Source of the DNA: Rhypophila decipiens
Taxonomy: Eukaryota; Ascomycota; Sordariomycetes; Sordariales; Naviculisporaceae
Assembly (NCBI GenBank): GCA_033297075.1
Contig: MU858158.1
Coordinates: forward strand, 1-64,000
Reading direction: 5' to 3'
DNA length: 64,000 nucleotides
A program made the translations under genes and the position numbers. Under the pieces are notes generated by a model. The model was not told where the DNA came from, made no database searches, and saw nothing but the letters and a program-made list of their open reading frames with translations. Positions 32,183 to 43,422 of the stretch are shown in pieces (the first letter of the stretch is position 1; the number at the start of each line of letters is the position of its first letter).

Positions 32183-34677
32183 ATGCGGTTCTCTTCCACC
32201 CTTCTTGGTGGCCTGCTCTTCGGCAGCAGCGTTCTCGCTGTCGAAGAGCCAGAGTGCACCAACGATGCGATCCTCGAGTGCTTCAGTAGCTCTACCGCCC
32301 AGGCCAGAGCTTACTGCACAGCGTCCCTTGGGTTGGCTTCAACGACCAGAGTGGTGACCGTCACTCCCACAGTGTAAGTCTTGCATCCTCCTCGACACGA
32401 CTGATATTATCGTCATCATATCTAACTTGGTTTCTCATCACTAGGACCGTCACAGAGGTGGTCACTGCCACCGAACCTCCCACCTCGTTGCCGACTGTTA
32501 CTATCACCGAGAAGCGCAGGAAGAAGAGAGGAGTCTGCACCAAGCGAGATGTCACTCTGGACTGTCTGTCCACCAGCGCCTTCATCGCTACCACCCAGCT
32601 CGCTTCTGCTTGCTCCTGCCTCGGAGTTGTCGCGACCTCGACCGCAACTGCCGAGCCCACCACGGTTACCGTGTCCGAGGTCCACTATGCTCCTCAATCA
32701 TGCGCTGCCAGCTTTGTGTTCTCAACCATCACCCAGACTCTTGATCCCACTGTTGTCGTCTCCACAGTCTACGAGGTCGAGACCCAGACCCTGCCCGCTT
32801 CTCTGGCCCTGTCGACCGTCACTGAGGTGCAGACCCAGACCACATATCACGTCTCTGAGGTTGTCGTCTACACCACTCTCGTGGAGACGGTTGTCCAGAC
32901 TGATGTCGCCACTGCTATTTCGCTGCACACTACCACGGTCACGGATCTCTCCACTGTCACGCTCCCGGCCTCTGTCCAGACCCAAATCGACACTCTGACT
33001 TCCGTTCAGGTTTCCGAGGTTGTCGTTCACACCACCCTGATCGAGACTGTATACGCGACTGAATATTCCACTGCCGTCTCGCTGCACACTACCACAGTCA
33101 CGGATGTCTCTACCCTCACCCTCCCGGCTTCTGTCCACACTGAAGTCGAGACTCTGACTTCAGTTCAAGTTTCCGAGGTTGTCATTCACACCACACTCAT
33201 CGAGACGGTATATGCCACTGAAATCTCCACTGCTGTGTCACTGCATACTACGACAGTCACGGATCTCGCTACCGTGACCCTCCCGGCTTCTGTCCTATTG
33301 GAAACCTATACCCTATTGGAGACCCTGACTTCAGTTCAAGTTTCCGAGGTCATTGTACCCACCACCGTCACCGCCACCATCACGCAGACCGATGTGGAGC
33401 ATTCTGTTTATACGTCCGTGACCACCTTTGTTTCCGAAGTCACTTCATACAGCACAATTGTGGACACCTACGTCGAAACACATACTGCCGTCTCCGTCCA
33501 GACCCAAGTCGAGACTTTGACTTCAGTTCAAGTTTCCGAGGTCCACATACCCACCACCGTGACTGAGGTAGTCACTCAGACCGACATCCAGAACTCTGTT
33601 TACACGTCCCTCACTACCTATGTTTCTGAAGCCACTGTCTACACCACTCTTTACGAGACTTATGTATCGACCTTCACCGATGTTGCAGTTTCAGTGTCTG
33701 AGGGAACTGTTTACCAGACCGTGGTCGAGACGGTCACGGCAACGGCAACTCAGACTGATGTATCTATCCACGTCTCTGAGGGAACTGTTTACCAGACCGT
33801 GGTGGAGACGGTCACGGCAACGGCAACTCAAACTGATGTGTCTGTCCACGTATCTGAGGGAACTGTTTATCAAACCGTGGTTGAGACGATCACGGCAACG
33901 GCAACCCAGACCGATACCGCCGTGTCTCTTCAAACTACCACCGTCACGGAGACTCAGACTCAGACATCAGTCTCGACCTCCGTGTCTGTTACGGTATCGA
34001 CTGCCATCTCGGTGTCGGTGTCATCGCATGTCATTCAGCCCACAACCATTGTTCAGACTCAGCCTGTTACCACTGTGACAACCACCGTCACGAGCACAAC
34101 CGTTTCCTCTGTCGTTACAACATCTACCGGTCTGGCCAACGGAAACTTCGAGGACGACTTGGATGGATGGTCAGTCCTGTCCCAATCTAGTGCTAGCTGC
34201 CATTCTGAAACCCGGGTCGCTGTCACAAATGGTGGCACCAGGGCCCTGAGAATCACCTCAACTGGGTCCGCAGGTCAAGCCTGTACGGTAAATTACGGAC
34301 AAGTTCTTAGCTGGTAAGCATATTTCTCACTTCCCACCATCTACCTTGTCTTGCCGAGACCAAAGCACTAACAATACATGAAACTCTGCTCTAGTACACC
34401 CGGCGACAAATACCGACTCGCCTTGGATTATACGTACACATACGGTAGTGGTGGCAGCGCTTCGCCTTGGTCTATAACCCTTGGGCAGGGGTCTTTAAGC
34501 ACGGTTATCACGAGTACCGGCGCGGCCACACAAAACACCTTTACCTCACCAACCGACTTCACCCACACTTGCGGTACCACTACCCCCTCTAATACTCTGT
34601 CAATCAACGCAAGAGCCAACAATGGGAGAACAACAACCCTCACTTTGGACAACTTCATCTACTACAAGCTCACGTAG
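32183..34677 (+). CDS. Repetitive Ser/Thr-rich secreted cell-wall protein (adhesin-like)
   Basis: Likely surface or wall protein of 780 residues; exons 32183-32373, 32445-34313, 34395-34677 with introns of 71 and 81 bp. A signal peptide (MRFSSTLLGGLLFGSSVLA) is followed by a short Cys segment (CTNDAILECF, AYCTASLG) and a basic stretch KRRKKRG just before CTKRD, a candidate Kex2 cleavage region. The body is a Thr/Val/Ser array with a 53-residue repeat (three copies, 159-bp period near 32920-33238) and a 26-residue repeat (three copies, 78-bp period near 33701-33930). Heavy O-glycosylation is expected. The C-terminal about 180 residues begin LANGNFEDDLDGW, resembling CBM4/9-like jelly-roll modules. 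They end LDNFIYYKLT with no GPI signal. The adhesion role is inferred from architecture; it could also be structural. Confidence 0.85.
32920..33396 (+). repeat. 159-bp in-frame tandem repeats
   Basis: Three units encoding 53 residues each, marked by the start SLHTTTVTD at 159-bp steps (32920, 33079, 33238). The last unit is altered by a short duplication (LLETYTLLETL). Confidence 0.85.
33701..33934 (+). repeat. 78-bp in-frame tandem repeats
   Basis: Three units (starts 33701, 33779, 33857) encoding EGTVYQTVVETVTATATQTD plus a short VSV/IHVS join. They are nearly identical at DNA level, so copy number may vary between strains. Confidence 0.9.
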
Positions 34678-35584
34678 AGGTATGATGAAGCAACGGTGTG
34701 CGAGGAACAAAGTCAAGGCACATGTTAACCGACAGTTACATTTCCTCCATCGTCCGTCCCTAGCTTAATCTAGTACTAGTTAATGTCAAATCTATGTCCT
34801 CTACGCCGATGTCAAGTCTTGATACCCTGCTACAAGTGTCTTATGTACTCTCTCGGCTTTTTGTTGCTCCATTTACCTGAAAATGTCAGTTCTCTTTGAC
34901 CTTTCTGCCTGCTCACAGTGATGGGATGGCCTTGGTCGAGTACCAACTCACCTCGATGATATGGCGTTTCGGTGACGATCTGGGGGATCGACGAGCATCA
35001 GGCCTTAGAGGCCTCTTTGTTACACGTCTTCTTGGTTCCTCTTTCAGCTTTCAAGCCGAAGTAGTGTATGTAATATTGGTCTCTGTTAAAGGCATATGGA
35101 GCACGTTCACACCCGATTTATCACACCAGCTGAACCATTCACCTTGCGATATCACTGTTACAGTCACGGCCATGAAAGCATAACATGTCTTGTCAAAGAC
35201 ATTGTCATTGGTTTGTTGTTACTCGTATCACCTCAACTGAAAGACGACCCCTGGGCTATCGTGGTCAAAGAACCATTCCATGAACTGGAGCTGCAAATAT
35301 GGTATATACAAAGGTGGATGCCTAGACAGATAGCCTACGTGTAATAGTGGGTACAGTAGGTAAAAACATTTTGGTTGCGATCCTTTGTTCGGAAGCTACC
35401 AGACAAAATTCCTCAATATAGAGGGAAATATGCTCCCATTTTCCAAGAGCAATCAGACCAGTACGAGATGCCTTCCTAGACATCGTGGCCTGTTTCATTC
35501 TTTGAAACAGCAGTCAGTCTTGTTGGTAAAGAAAAATTGTGGTCTCAGCTTTGAGAACAGGTAGTCCTACCAAGAGACGAGTGC
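34678..35584. other. Intergenic, convergent genes
   Basis: 3' flanks of the wall-protein gene and of the TPT-family carrier. No gene seen. Confidence 0.55.
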
Positions 35585-36929
35585 TCACTTGGGCCCCGAA
35601 GAAGCCCTCTTAGTCCTCAACTCAACAGCACTATACCAAGCCGCGCCCGCCATAGCAATCACCATACCCAGGCCATTCAAGAACCCAACCTTGACGCCAA
35701 ACAGTACAATCCCCAGCAAAACAGTAAGACACTGCTTGATATTGCCACATACCGTCATGGTCAACGCACCAGCGACCTTGTTGGTCGAGAACGAGCTGAC
35801 ATTCAAGAAGAAAGCGAGAAGCCCATTGCCCAGCAACGCGAAAACCATCATTCTTGATGGGCCATCGGGATTGTGAGCCCGGAAATCGGCTACTTCGCCG
35901 GAGAGGACAGCGCAGATGGCTGCTTGGGCAAAGGCTAGTGGGGACATGCGGAGGAGGGTCTCGAGGGGGGAGAGGGCCAGGGCGCCGGTCATGATTCGGT
36001 TTGTTGCTACCGTCTAAAGGGGCATATTGTTAGATGGGAACAGGGAAGTGCGGGAGAGGGAACGAACCTTGATAACAGCGAGAATCACACCCAAAAGGGT
36101 AAGAATAAACCCCGCGGTGGTGAAGTAGTAGTCCCCGTAGGTGGTGAGACCCACGCCGAGGACAACGGGGATGAGTGAGAGGTAGGTGTCGGTGTGGTAG
36201 ACGCGTTTATACCGGAACCGGTAGATCAAGACGGCAAAGGCGGGACATGTTGAGCGCATGATTTGGTGGAATGGGATGGATACCATTGCTCTGGTGCGAG
36301 GTTAGTCTGGTACAAGGATGATGTGGTGAAGGTGAGGTGAGTACTCACAATGAAACATTGGATGTGGCAATGTTGACGGTAAAGAGGATGGAGAAGAGCA
36401 CCAGCACGGTGTTTTGCTGAAACGTGAGTTTGGTGAGGGAGAAGTGCCCTCTCATTAAGAGGACGTAGCATCCTATCGACGCGGAGCCAGCATGGAGGGC
36501 CGTTAACGTCCATGGGTATGCGAACTGTAGAGGGATATGTTAGTACCATGTTGAGATCAAGATATCGATACAAAGAAAGACGGCAGGAGACGGCGGCAGT
36601 CAAGGGTCAGGCCCGGTGCGGGCTTTGACCAGGGACGGCCGGGCCGGGATGAGGCTCAACGGCCCGGGGTAAAGGACGGACGAGCAGACAAAGAGAAGGA
36701 AAGCAGCATGTCTCACCTTTCCTAATATCAACTTGTTATAGATGGTCAAGGAGATATTGCACATAAAGTAGATGGCCAGGTAGTAGATTTTGGTCCAGCC
36801 AGAGACCTGGTATTCGGTAGCGACAGCCGGGCCACCTGGTGATGGTGATGATTGGCCCGAACGGAGCGGCACTTGAGCCTCAAGGTCCATCTTCTCCTTC
36901 GTCGCCATCTTGTCTGACAGGGTAGCCAT
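35585..36929 (-). CDS. Triose-phosphate-transporter-family carrier (nucleotide-sugar type)
   Basis: Ten-helix drug/metabolite-superfamily carrier, probably in Golgi or ER. Four exons on the minus strand: 36929-36717, 36524-36349, 36290-36068, 36013-35585; 346 residues. Introns are 192, 58 and 54 bp. Family marks are YYLAIYFMCNISLTIYNK in helix 1, the FAYPWTLTALH segment, NIATSNVSLAMVSIPFHQ, a KYNK-like Arg/Lys-rich loop (YRFRYKRVYHTDTY), and the late GNIKQCLTVLLGIVLFG segment. The N-terminus is short and disordered; an alternative start is Met8. The first intron is long for this window and unusually GC-rich. The third intron uses the weak donor GTTCGT. Substrate (a nucleotide sugar or a phosphorylated sugar) is not predictable. 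Confidence 0.88.
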
Positions 36930-38595
36930 GCGGTGATGGCGATGTCCTCCGCCTCCGCCCGAGTGGAGTGGTCTTGCGGTACCTTACCAGCAGCTGGCTT
37001 GGCCGCCGTTGACAGACGATGGAACTAGCTCGTTTGTTTCTCTTCTTTCCCGGCCCTGTGTCGGCAGGTTAAAGTAATGTTTGCGTGGACAAGCAAGCCG
37101 GGTGACTCGGGGCGCTATGATGGAGCAAACAACGGCGACTGGACAAAGAGGAGACGTCGAAAATGGCCAAATAAAAAAAGACGGGTGTAACGATGGGACA
37201 GGCCGATTAAACTGAGGCGCGACAAAGTGAAAAGAGCAAAGGAGTGAACGAATGAGGGGGTACAAGTGCTTGATTACAAAGTGTACCTTGGTAATACAGA
37301 AAGGGAAGGGAGAAACTTGGTATCGGAGCAAGGAAAAATGATTGGTATCGAGGTGAGACCTGTTCCAAAGGGACAAAAAAGAAGATCGATCGTGAAAAGA
37401 AACTATTGCCCCGCCATTACAGCACGTCGGCACATCGGCATCGATCGACAGGAATATGGGGAAGAAAGCCGAAGGGTTGTGGTGAGGTTGAGAAAATGAT
37501 GTAAAAGGTCAAGAAAAGGGGACGTGGCAGGGGCTGAAAATTGGCAGTCAGCAGCTGGAGCGAGGGGATGAGGGGCCGTCGGTAGGGGGCTCGACAGGGA
37601 TTGGATTCTGGGCACGCGCTGAACTGCTGCTTTGCTGTGCAGCACTGTCGCGTGCCCAAGGCCGGCGAAGCAGTTGGCGATTGCTGGGCAGTAAAAATCA
37701 GGGCAAAGAGCAGTATCCAGTTCAGACCTATCCCTCAATGGGGTGAGTAGAACCTCAAAATTCCATTGCCCAAGTGAGGTGCGCTCTCTGCATTCCCCAT
37801 TCAGTCATGTGAAGGTGCACTATCGATATGTAGCCAGGTCCCCTAACGAATGCACTAACAATTTCGAGAAAAGTCTCCTGACAGCCAAAAAGTAAAGAAC
37901 CCGAAGAAGATGCATTGAATTCCACATCTTCAAATTCGTTCCCGTTTCGTTTCCTCAGCTGCGCCATTCATTTTACCACCAGATCAAGATGTTCACGTCA
38001 CCAAACGGCTTGGGCGTTTCTTTTTTAGGCGTGCCCTGCCCAACCAAAAAGAAGCATAACCCAGCGCCAAGAGCGCCGAAAACCGCCAAGCTTCCCACTG
38101 CGAGGGCGTCTCCCCTTTTCCCTCTCTCGGCACAGTCTATCCCCCGTTGGGCTAGTGGCATGATAATTGATCGTTCCATTTACCCTCCCTTTCCATGGCA
38201 GCAAATCATCATCATGAACTATCCAAGGGCTGGGCAGCATCATTGTACACGTACCCTGGTACCTCACACGAACAGAGTGACACTGACAGGTGAGCGGTCC
38301 CATTCCTGCAGAAAAGAAAGTTCATGATGGTAATGTGTGAAATATTACATGGAATTTTCTCTTCCTGAAACAATAATACTGTAAATCCACTGTGGTAAAA
38401 AAAAAAAAAAAACATGAAGATGACGCCTTTGGCAAACCCAAAGAACCAAATGAGTATCCGAAAAATGAACGAGAGTTTTCTAACCCATTATCCGACATGC
38501 GATGTGATGCCTGCAAAGAAACCTCGCATCTTCCAATGCAAAAGCCTCCAAGATCAAGGCAATATAGACTTCAAATCTCAAACCTCGGCCATGGA
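36930..38595. other. Intergenic
   Basis: Promoter and leader of the TPT-family gene and the 3' flank of the GT34 gene. An A-run lies near 38397-38411. Overlapping short open frames on the minus strand lack protein character. Confidence 0.5.
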
Positions 38596-40238
38596 TCAAA
38601 CCTTTGAAGCGGGATCCGTGACCAAAACCTCATCCTCACCACCAGCACCACCCTCCTTCTTCTCAGCCTCCTCCTTAGCCTTAGCCTCCTTAGCAGCCTG
38701 TTCAACCTCCTTATCCAACTTGGCCTTGACCTTCTCCTCCCTCGCCTTCTCCTTATCTAGTTTCTTCTGACGATTAGCCATATCCTTTTCTTCCTTCGCC
38801 TTCCTCTCCTTCTCACCTTTCTCTTTTTTCTCCTGCTCCTCCTTTTCCTTCTTTTCTTTCTCCGCCTTTTCCCTAGCCTCCTTCTTCTCCGCCTCTTCAA
38901 TCTTGCTCTTGGCAATATCAACCTTCATCTTGTCATTCGTCGTGTCCCAAAACTCTTTGACCTCCACCGCCAAACGATCCTTGGTGGTAGCATTCGCCCA
39001 CTCCGGCAATTCCGCCTCGGCACGATCAACCCACGGCTCCATCCAGCTATCCCGCACCCCACTCGATCCAGCAAAATGCACGCACAAATCGCCCTGCATA
39101 ATCTTCCAGGCATTAACCTTGCCATCATGCCCATCATCACAAACCTCCATAGTCCCCTTGTCAAACAGACACTCGGTCATATTCTTGCCAAACACCCAGG
39201 TTCCATTCCCATAGAAGGCGTTATTCACCGGCAATGAGTTGAACCACCTTATAGGCACCTCGACCCAGTGATCATGCCCCGCCATGGGTGAGTCTGCGAG
39301 TGGTGATTCTTTGTGCTTCAAGAGGAACTGGAACGCGGATTGGTCGCGGAATCGATCTGTTGCTTGGCGGGCGGTTTCGTAAATTGGGTAGGCGAGAACG
39401 GCAGAGATGAACGACACCGACCAGGGGGCTACGCGCAGGGCAAAGACGCCCGAGTTTAGACCGTCCCAGTTGGATGCGATCAAGAGGTCGACGTTTTTGA
39501 GGCCCTCGGCGTCGTCGGGGGGCGTGAATATCTCGAGGGGAGTGTAGGGATTCATTATGGCTGTGTCGGCGTCGAACCAGCTGTTTAAGAAGCGAAAGTT
39601 AGTATGACAGTTTGACAGTTGAGTAGTAGTGATATAATGGTGTAAACGTACAATAGCCACTTTAACCGCTCCTCGGGGGGCTTCTCGAGTTCGGCAACGA
39701 GAATCGACAGAATGTAGGCCGGTTTCGTCCAGGCACCGGCAGCCCGGTGTTGGCGGTCATGCTCGATCAGGTCACTGACGGCCTGGTATTTCGCAATGTA
39801 GTGGGTATACCCATGGCGCTCGTTATGCCGCGTATGTGTGAGGAATGCGCGATCGATAACCGGCGCGTTGAGCTTGTTGGTCGTCACACTAATCTTGGCG
39901 ATTTTTGCCGGAGGGGCTTTGGAGTCCGGAGATCCGGTCGTCGTGAACTCGATCTTGGGAGGACTAGGCGGCGTAACGTCGGTTTCGGCGTCGGAGTCAA
40001 CTTTGGAGTCGAGGTTTGGCTGGGCCTGTTCTGGCGTCGTAGGCGGTGGCGGGGGCGGCGTGATGTCGGTGTCGTCCACGTTGACGTGGGAATTCGAGAA
40101 GCCGCTCAGGGAAACAGAGTGGACTGTGCCGAGCCAAAGCCATACGAATGCGAGGATGGCGAGCACCGTGACGACTTTGGCCGGCCGTTGTAAATAAAGG
40201 CTGTGGAGGGTCATATTAAAGAGCGGATGTCGTTGCAA
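38596..40238 (-). CDS. GT34 glycosyltransferase (GMA12/MNN10 family) with coiled-coil tail
   Basis: Golgi type II glycosyltransferase, family of alpha-1,2-galactosyl and alpha-1,6-mannosyl transferases acting on wall mannans. Exons 40238-39652 and 39580-38596 with a 71-bp intron; 523 residues. A membrane anchor (KVVTVLAILAFVWLWLGTV) lies near 20-38, then a Pro-rich stem (PPPPPPTTP). The catalytic domain begins at about 115. The junction restores KWLFWFDADTAIMNP, with the DxD metal site at D199-A-D201. NNAFYGNGTWVF and CVHFAGSSGVRDSW are further family segments. From about 420 to 505 the protein is almost purely Lys, Glu and Ala, a long charged coiled coil absent from yeast Mnn10/Gma12. An alternative start is Met9. 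Sugar specificity is inferred only at family level. Confidence 0.88.
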
Positions 40239-41725
40239 ACGACTCGGGTCATGATGTCGCGAATATGTCGTAATGGGATAAAAGTCGAACCAAAAAAAAA
40301 GAAGTTGTCCGCCTCAGCAGGAATCATGGAAAAGGGGTTGCCAGAATTATGATAAGATTGGAGGGTTTGAACAACGTGACAGCCGCCAAGAGTGTCTAGG
40401 TAAATCCTTGGAAACTCCCTACCAAGGGAACAAAAAATAAAGAAAAGAGTTCAGCTCCCTGAAATCGAGAAACCAAATTTCAGCAGCATCAGGCGCTGTC
40501 CTGTCTGAAAATACACGACGCCCGCCCCGATCCCTGCGTGGTGCAGATTCACAACGCTCCACCTCCCAAGTCAAGTTCCAGCTCGTTTAAAGGGGAAATG
40601 GACCACTCATATCGCGACGTGTGGGATCCGCAAGAGACCCTGCCACCCTTGGCATTCCCGTCGCCAAGACTTTGCTGCTTGGCATTTCAAGTGGACACTG
40701 CCGGATTTCCGGGGGAACAGCCCTTCGCTGTAGGGCGCCGTTAGGGAGAAGGGCGCCGTAACATGACGGAGTGAACATCGTGACATCGGTGACGGGAAGC
40801 AAAAAGTGCCCGGCCAGAGTCCAAAATATTGGTACGACGTTGAACGTAGAAGATGGAGCTGGAGGCTGAATTAAAGTTATTAATTGGGTGCCGCCCTTTC
40901 AATAAAACTGATTTTCTGTTTCTTTTTTTAATCTTCCCAACCACAGTCAGAGGCGGCGGATAAACCGGATGAACTGTCATTACCTGGGACTCGGGACCAT
41001 TTGCGCACGGTTTTTGGCAGGGCGGGCGAGTTGCCGCGTTGGGACAATTAAAGTCGGCCATTACCGTCGTTAGTTCTTCACCAGCAAAGAAAATATCATA
41101 AAGAAACGTTCAAACAAAACTTGTGGACACTTTGAAGCCACCAAGCCCCTCCCGTATCCGACGCGAAACGGATAAATCCTCGCATTCCAGCCGCCGGCGG
41201 AACGCCGTGGGGTAACCACAACGGCTCGGCGACGCGTTGCATAACAAATGCCTGTTTCAATCTCACTCCAATGACGAAATGCCTAGCCAGCAGCTGACAG
41301 TTGTTTGCCGTCCGTCCCGGCCGAGCACACTGCGGGTATCCGTCACCTCCGGGTCTTCCGAGTCACCGGTCGCACTTTCAGGGTTAGGGTTAGCCCCTTT
41401 TCGTCACACCGTTTACATAAAGAACATCAAGCTCTTAGACATGAGCAAGACTATCTCCATTGTTTAACAAAGGAACTCAGTCTTAGGATCGTCCTGTATT
41501 AAGACTTTGATCGTGAGTCTTGGGAGAACATAGGCTACAGATTACACGCTGTCAGTGCTATCAGGGGCAGTGAGTCCTGAACCAAGCAGCATCAGCTCTC
41601 ACCAAACAGGATAAATAGCTTCTTTTATCAGATCTCAGTCCCCGGAATCCTGCTGATTGTTTATGTTGCCCTCAAATACACCGCTTCTTTAGCAAACAAC
41701 AACATCGTCTCCCGTCCACCACCAC
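40239..41725. other. Intergenic
   Basis: GT34 promoter and ACAD 3' flank. It contains a short telomere-type repeat at 41380-41393. A segment at about 41595-41690 resembles 47865-47960. Confidence 0.5.
41380..41393 (+). repeat. Short interstitial telomere-type repeat
   Basis: AGGGTTAGGGTTAG, two and a bit TTAGGG units. It is too short for a former telomere; such motifs can bind Tbf1/Teb1-type factors in fungal promoters. Confidence 0.6.
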
Positions 41726-43048
41726 CTAATAACTCCTCGGCAGTTGAAGCACCCTCTCAGCAACATAATTCAAAATCATCTCCCGACTAACCGGCGCAAT
41801 CCTAGGAACAAGACACTCCCGAAAGTACCTCTCAACATCAAACTCGACCGCATATCCCATCCCGCCATGCGTTAAGACCGCCCTCTCGCACGCCTTGAAC
41901 GCCGCCTCAGCAGCTAGATACTTGGCACTATTACACGCCACGCCTATCTCATCCATTCTGATCGACTTTCCCTCTTCACTCTGACTCTTACTAGCTTCAT
42001 CATATAACCTGGCCGCATGGTAGGTAGCCAACTTAGCAGCTTCAAGATTCATATAGCATTCTGCCAGTGGATGTGCAATCCCCTGATTCATACCAATCGG
42101 CCTCTGAAAAACAGTTCGGTCTCTTGCATAAGCTGCTGCTTTACCGAGAGCCGCATATCCCAGTCCCAAAGCTTCCCCGGCAAGTAAACACCTCTCGGCA
42201 TTCATGCCATGCAAGATGATTTTGAAGCCCTTGCCTTCCTCGCCGATTAGACTGTCCGCTGGTATGGGGTAGTTGTCAAAGAAGACCTCATTGGCGTCTA
42301 CCGCACGACCGCCCAGCTTTTTGATCCGCTTCATTTCAAGGCCGGGATGGGATTTATCCAGGGGTATGCAGAATAATGAAAGACCATCGCTGGCCTTTTT
42401 GACTTGGGACAGGGGAGTCGTTCTCGCCAGGAGGATCATCTTTGAGGCGACCTGGGCACAGGTTATCCAGATCTTTTGGCCCTTTATAAGGTAGTTCTGA
42501 CCGTCCGGAGTTTTGGTGGCGGTAGTCGATAACCTCAGTGTATCCAGTCCAGCATTAGGCTCCGTCACGCCAAAACAAACCCGCCATTTGCCGGATATGA
42601 TATTCGGAATGGTAGATTTTAGCTGGTCTGGAGTCCCAAACTTGGCCAGAGGTTGCGTGGCGTAGACGTTGGCGTGGATAGACTGCGCACCCGCCATGCC
42701 GGCGCCGGACTCGGCGATGGTCTGCATCATCATTGTTGCCTCGGAGATGCCAAGACCTGCACCGCCGAGAGATTCGGGAAGGGCAATGCCTAGCCATCCT
42801 GCTTTTGCCAAGGCGGCGTGGAAGTCGGTGGGGTCTTGCTCGGTTTGGTCGTGTTCTTGCCAGTAGGTGTTGGGAAAGTTTGCGCAGATTTGGGAGACGG
42901 CTTCTCGGACTGTGAGTTGTGTTTCTGTGAAGCCAGTTGTGCCCATTAGGGATCGTAGTGGTGAGGTTGAGAAGGGGGCTGCTTTGGAGAGATGAGCAAG
43001 TCCATGGCGGATGGGGGACAATGTCCTCGCTAGGGAGAGTCGTAACAT
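41726..43048 (-). CDS. Acyl-CoA dehydrogenase
   Basis: FAD-dependent desaturation of an acyl-CoA at the alpha-beta bond, probably in mitochondria. One exon, 440 residues from the Met at 43048. The frame is open further upstream to 43312, but MLRLSLARTLSPIRHG is a good mitochondrial targeting start and the extra 88 codons look like leader. Visible marks are TYWQEHDQTEQDPTDFHAAL in the N-terminal helical domain, CFGVTEPNAGLD in the beta domain (FAD/substrate contact), RDRTVFQRPIGMNQG and THGGMGY near the C-terminus. Glu402 in GYAVEFD takes the place of the catalytic base in the medium-chain type. The exact chain or branch specificity is unknown. It shares a 374-bp promoter with the hydratase gene at 43423, so a joint pathway is likely. 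Confidence 0.9.
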   Translation of the reverse strand: MLRLSLARTLSPIRHGLAHLSKAAPFSTSPLRSLMGTTGFTETQLTVREAVSQICANFPNTYWQEHDQTEQDPTDFHAALAKAGWLGIALPESLGGAGLGISEATMMMQTIAESGAGMAGAQSIHANVYATQPLAKFGTPDQLKSTIPNIISGKWRVCFGVTEPNAGLDTLRLSTTATKTPDGQNYLIKGQKIWITCAQVASKMILLARTTPLSQVKKASDGLSLFCIPLDKSHPGLEMKRIKKLGGRAVDANEVFFDNYPIPADSLIGEEGKGFKIILHGMNAERCLLAGEALGLGYAALGKAAAYARDRTVFQRPIGMNQGIAHPLAECYMNLEAAKLATYHAARLYDEASKSQSEEGKSIRMDEIGVACNSAKYLAAEAAFKACERAVLTHGGMGYAVEFDVERYFRECLVPRIAPVSREMILNYVAERVLQLPRSY

Positions 43049-43422
43049 TTTGTGAGTCACTGTCAATTCGTTATGCAAGTGCAGAAACAAAAGACAAGAT
43101 GCAAGTCCCATTGTCAGAGGAGGAAGGTATGAAGATGATTGTTGTCTGCCGCTAGCGCCGTGGTGTAACTCGGCCCGCACACTACAGCGCTCTGGGATGT
43201 GAGTGACCCCTGTCAGGCCCTGTCTTAGCGGCTCTTCCCCGCGTTTCCTACACCACGTCCCGAGGCACAACTTTGACCGGTTGACAACTTCACCTGAACA
43301 GGACCGCATCAAGGATGGTCATGAATGATGTGCAAAGCTCATCCTGCACCGCGCAACAACAGAACTCATCCGTTATCCAGGAACCTATGTTTTCGGGTCT
43401 GGTATTGGCATTGTAGTGAACC
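43049..43422. promoter_or_regulatory. Shared divergent promoter
   Basis: 374 bp between the start codons of the acyl-CoA dehydrogenase and the MaoC-type hydratase, which are read away from each other. Co-regulation is inferred from this arrangement. I see no clear binding motif. Confidence 0.6.
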
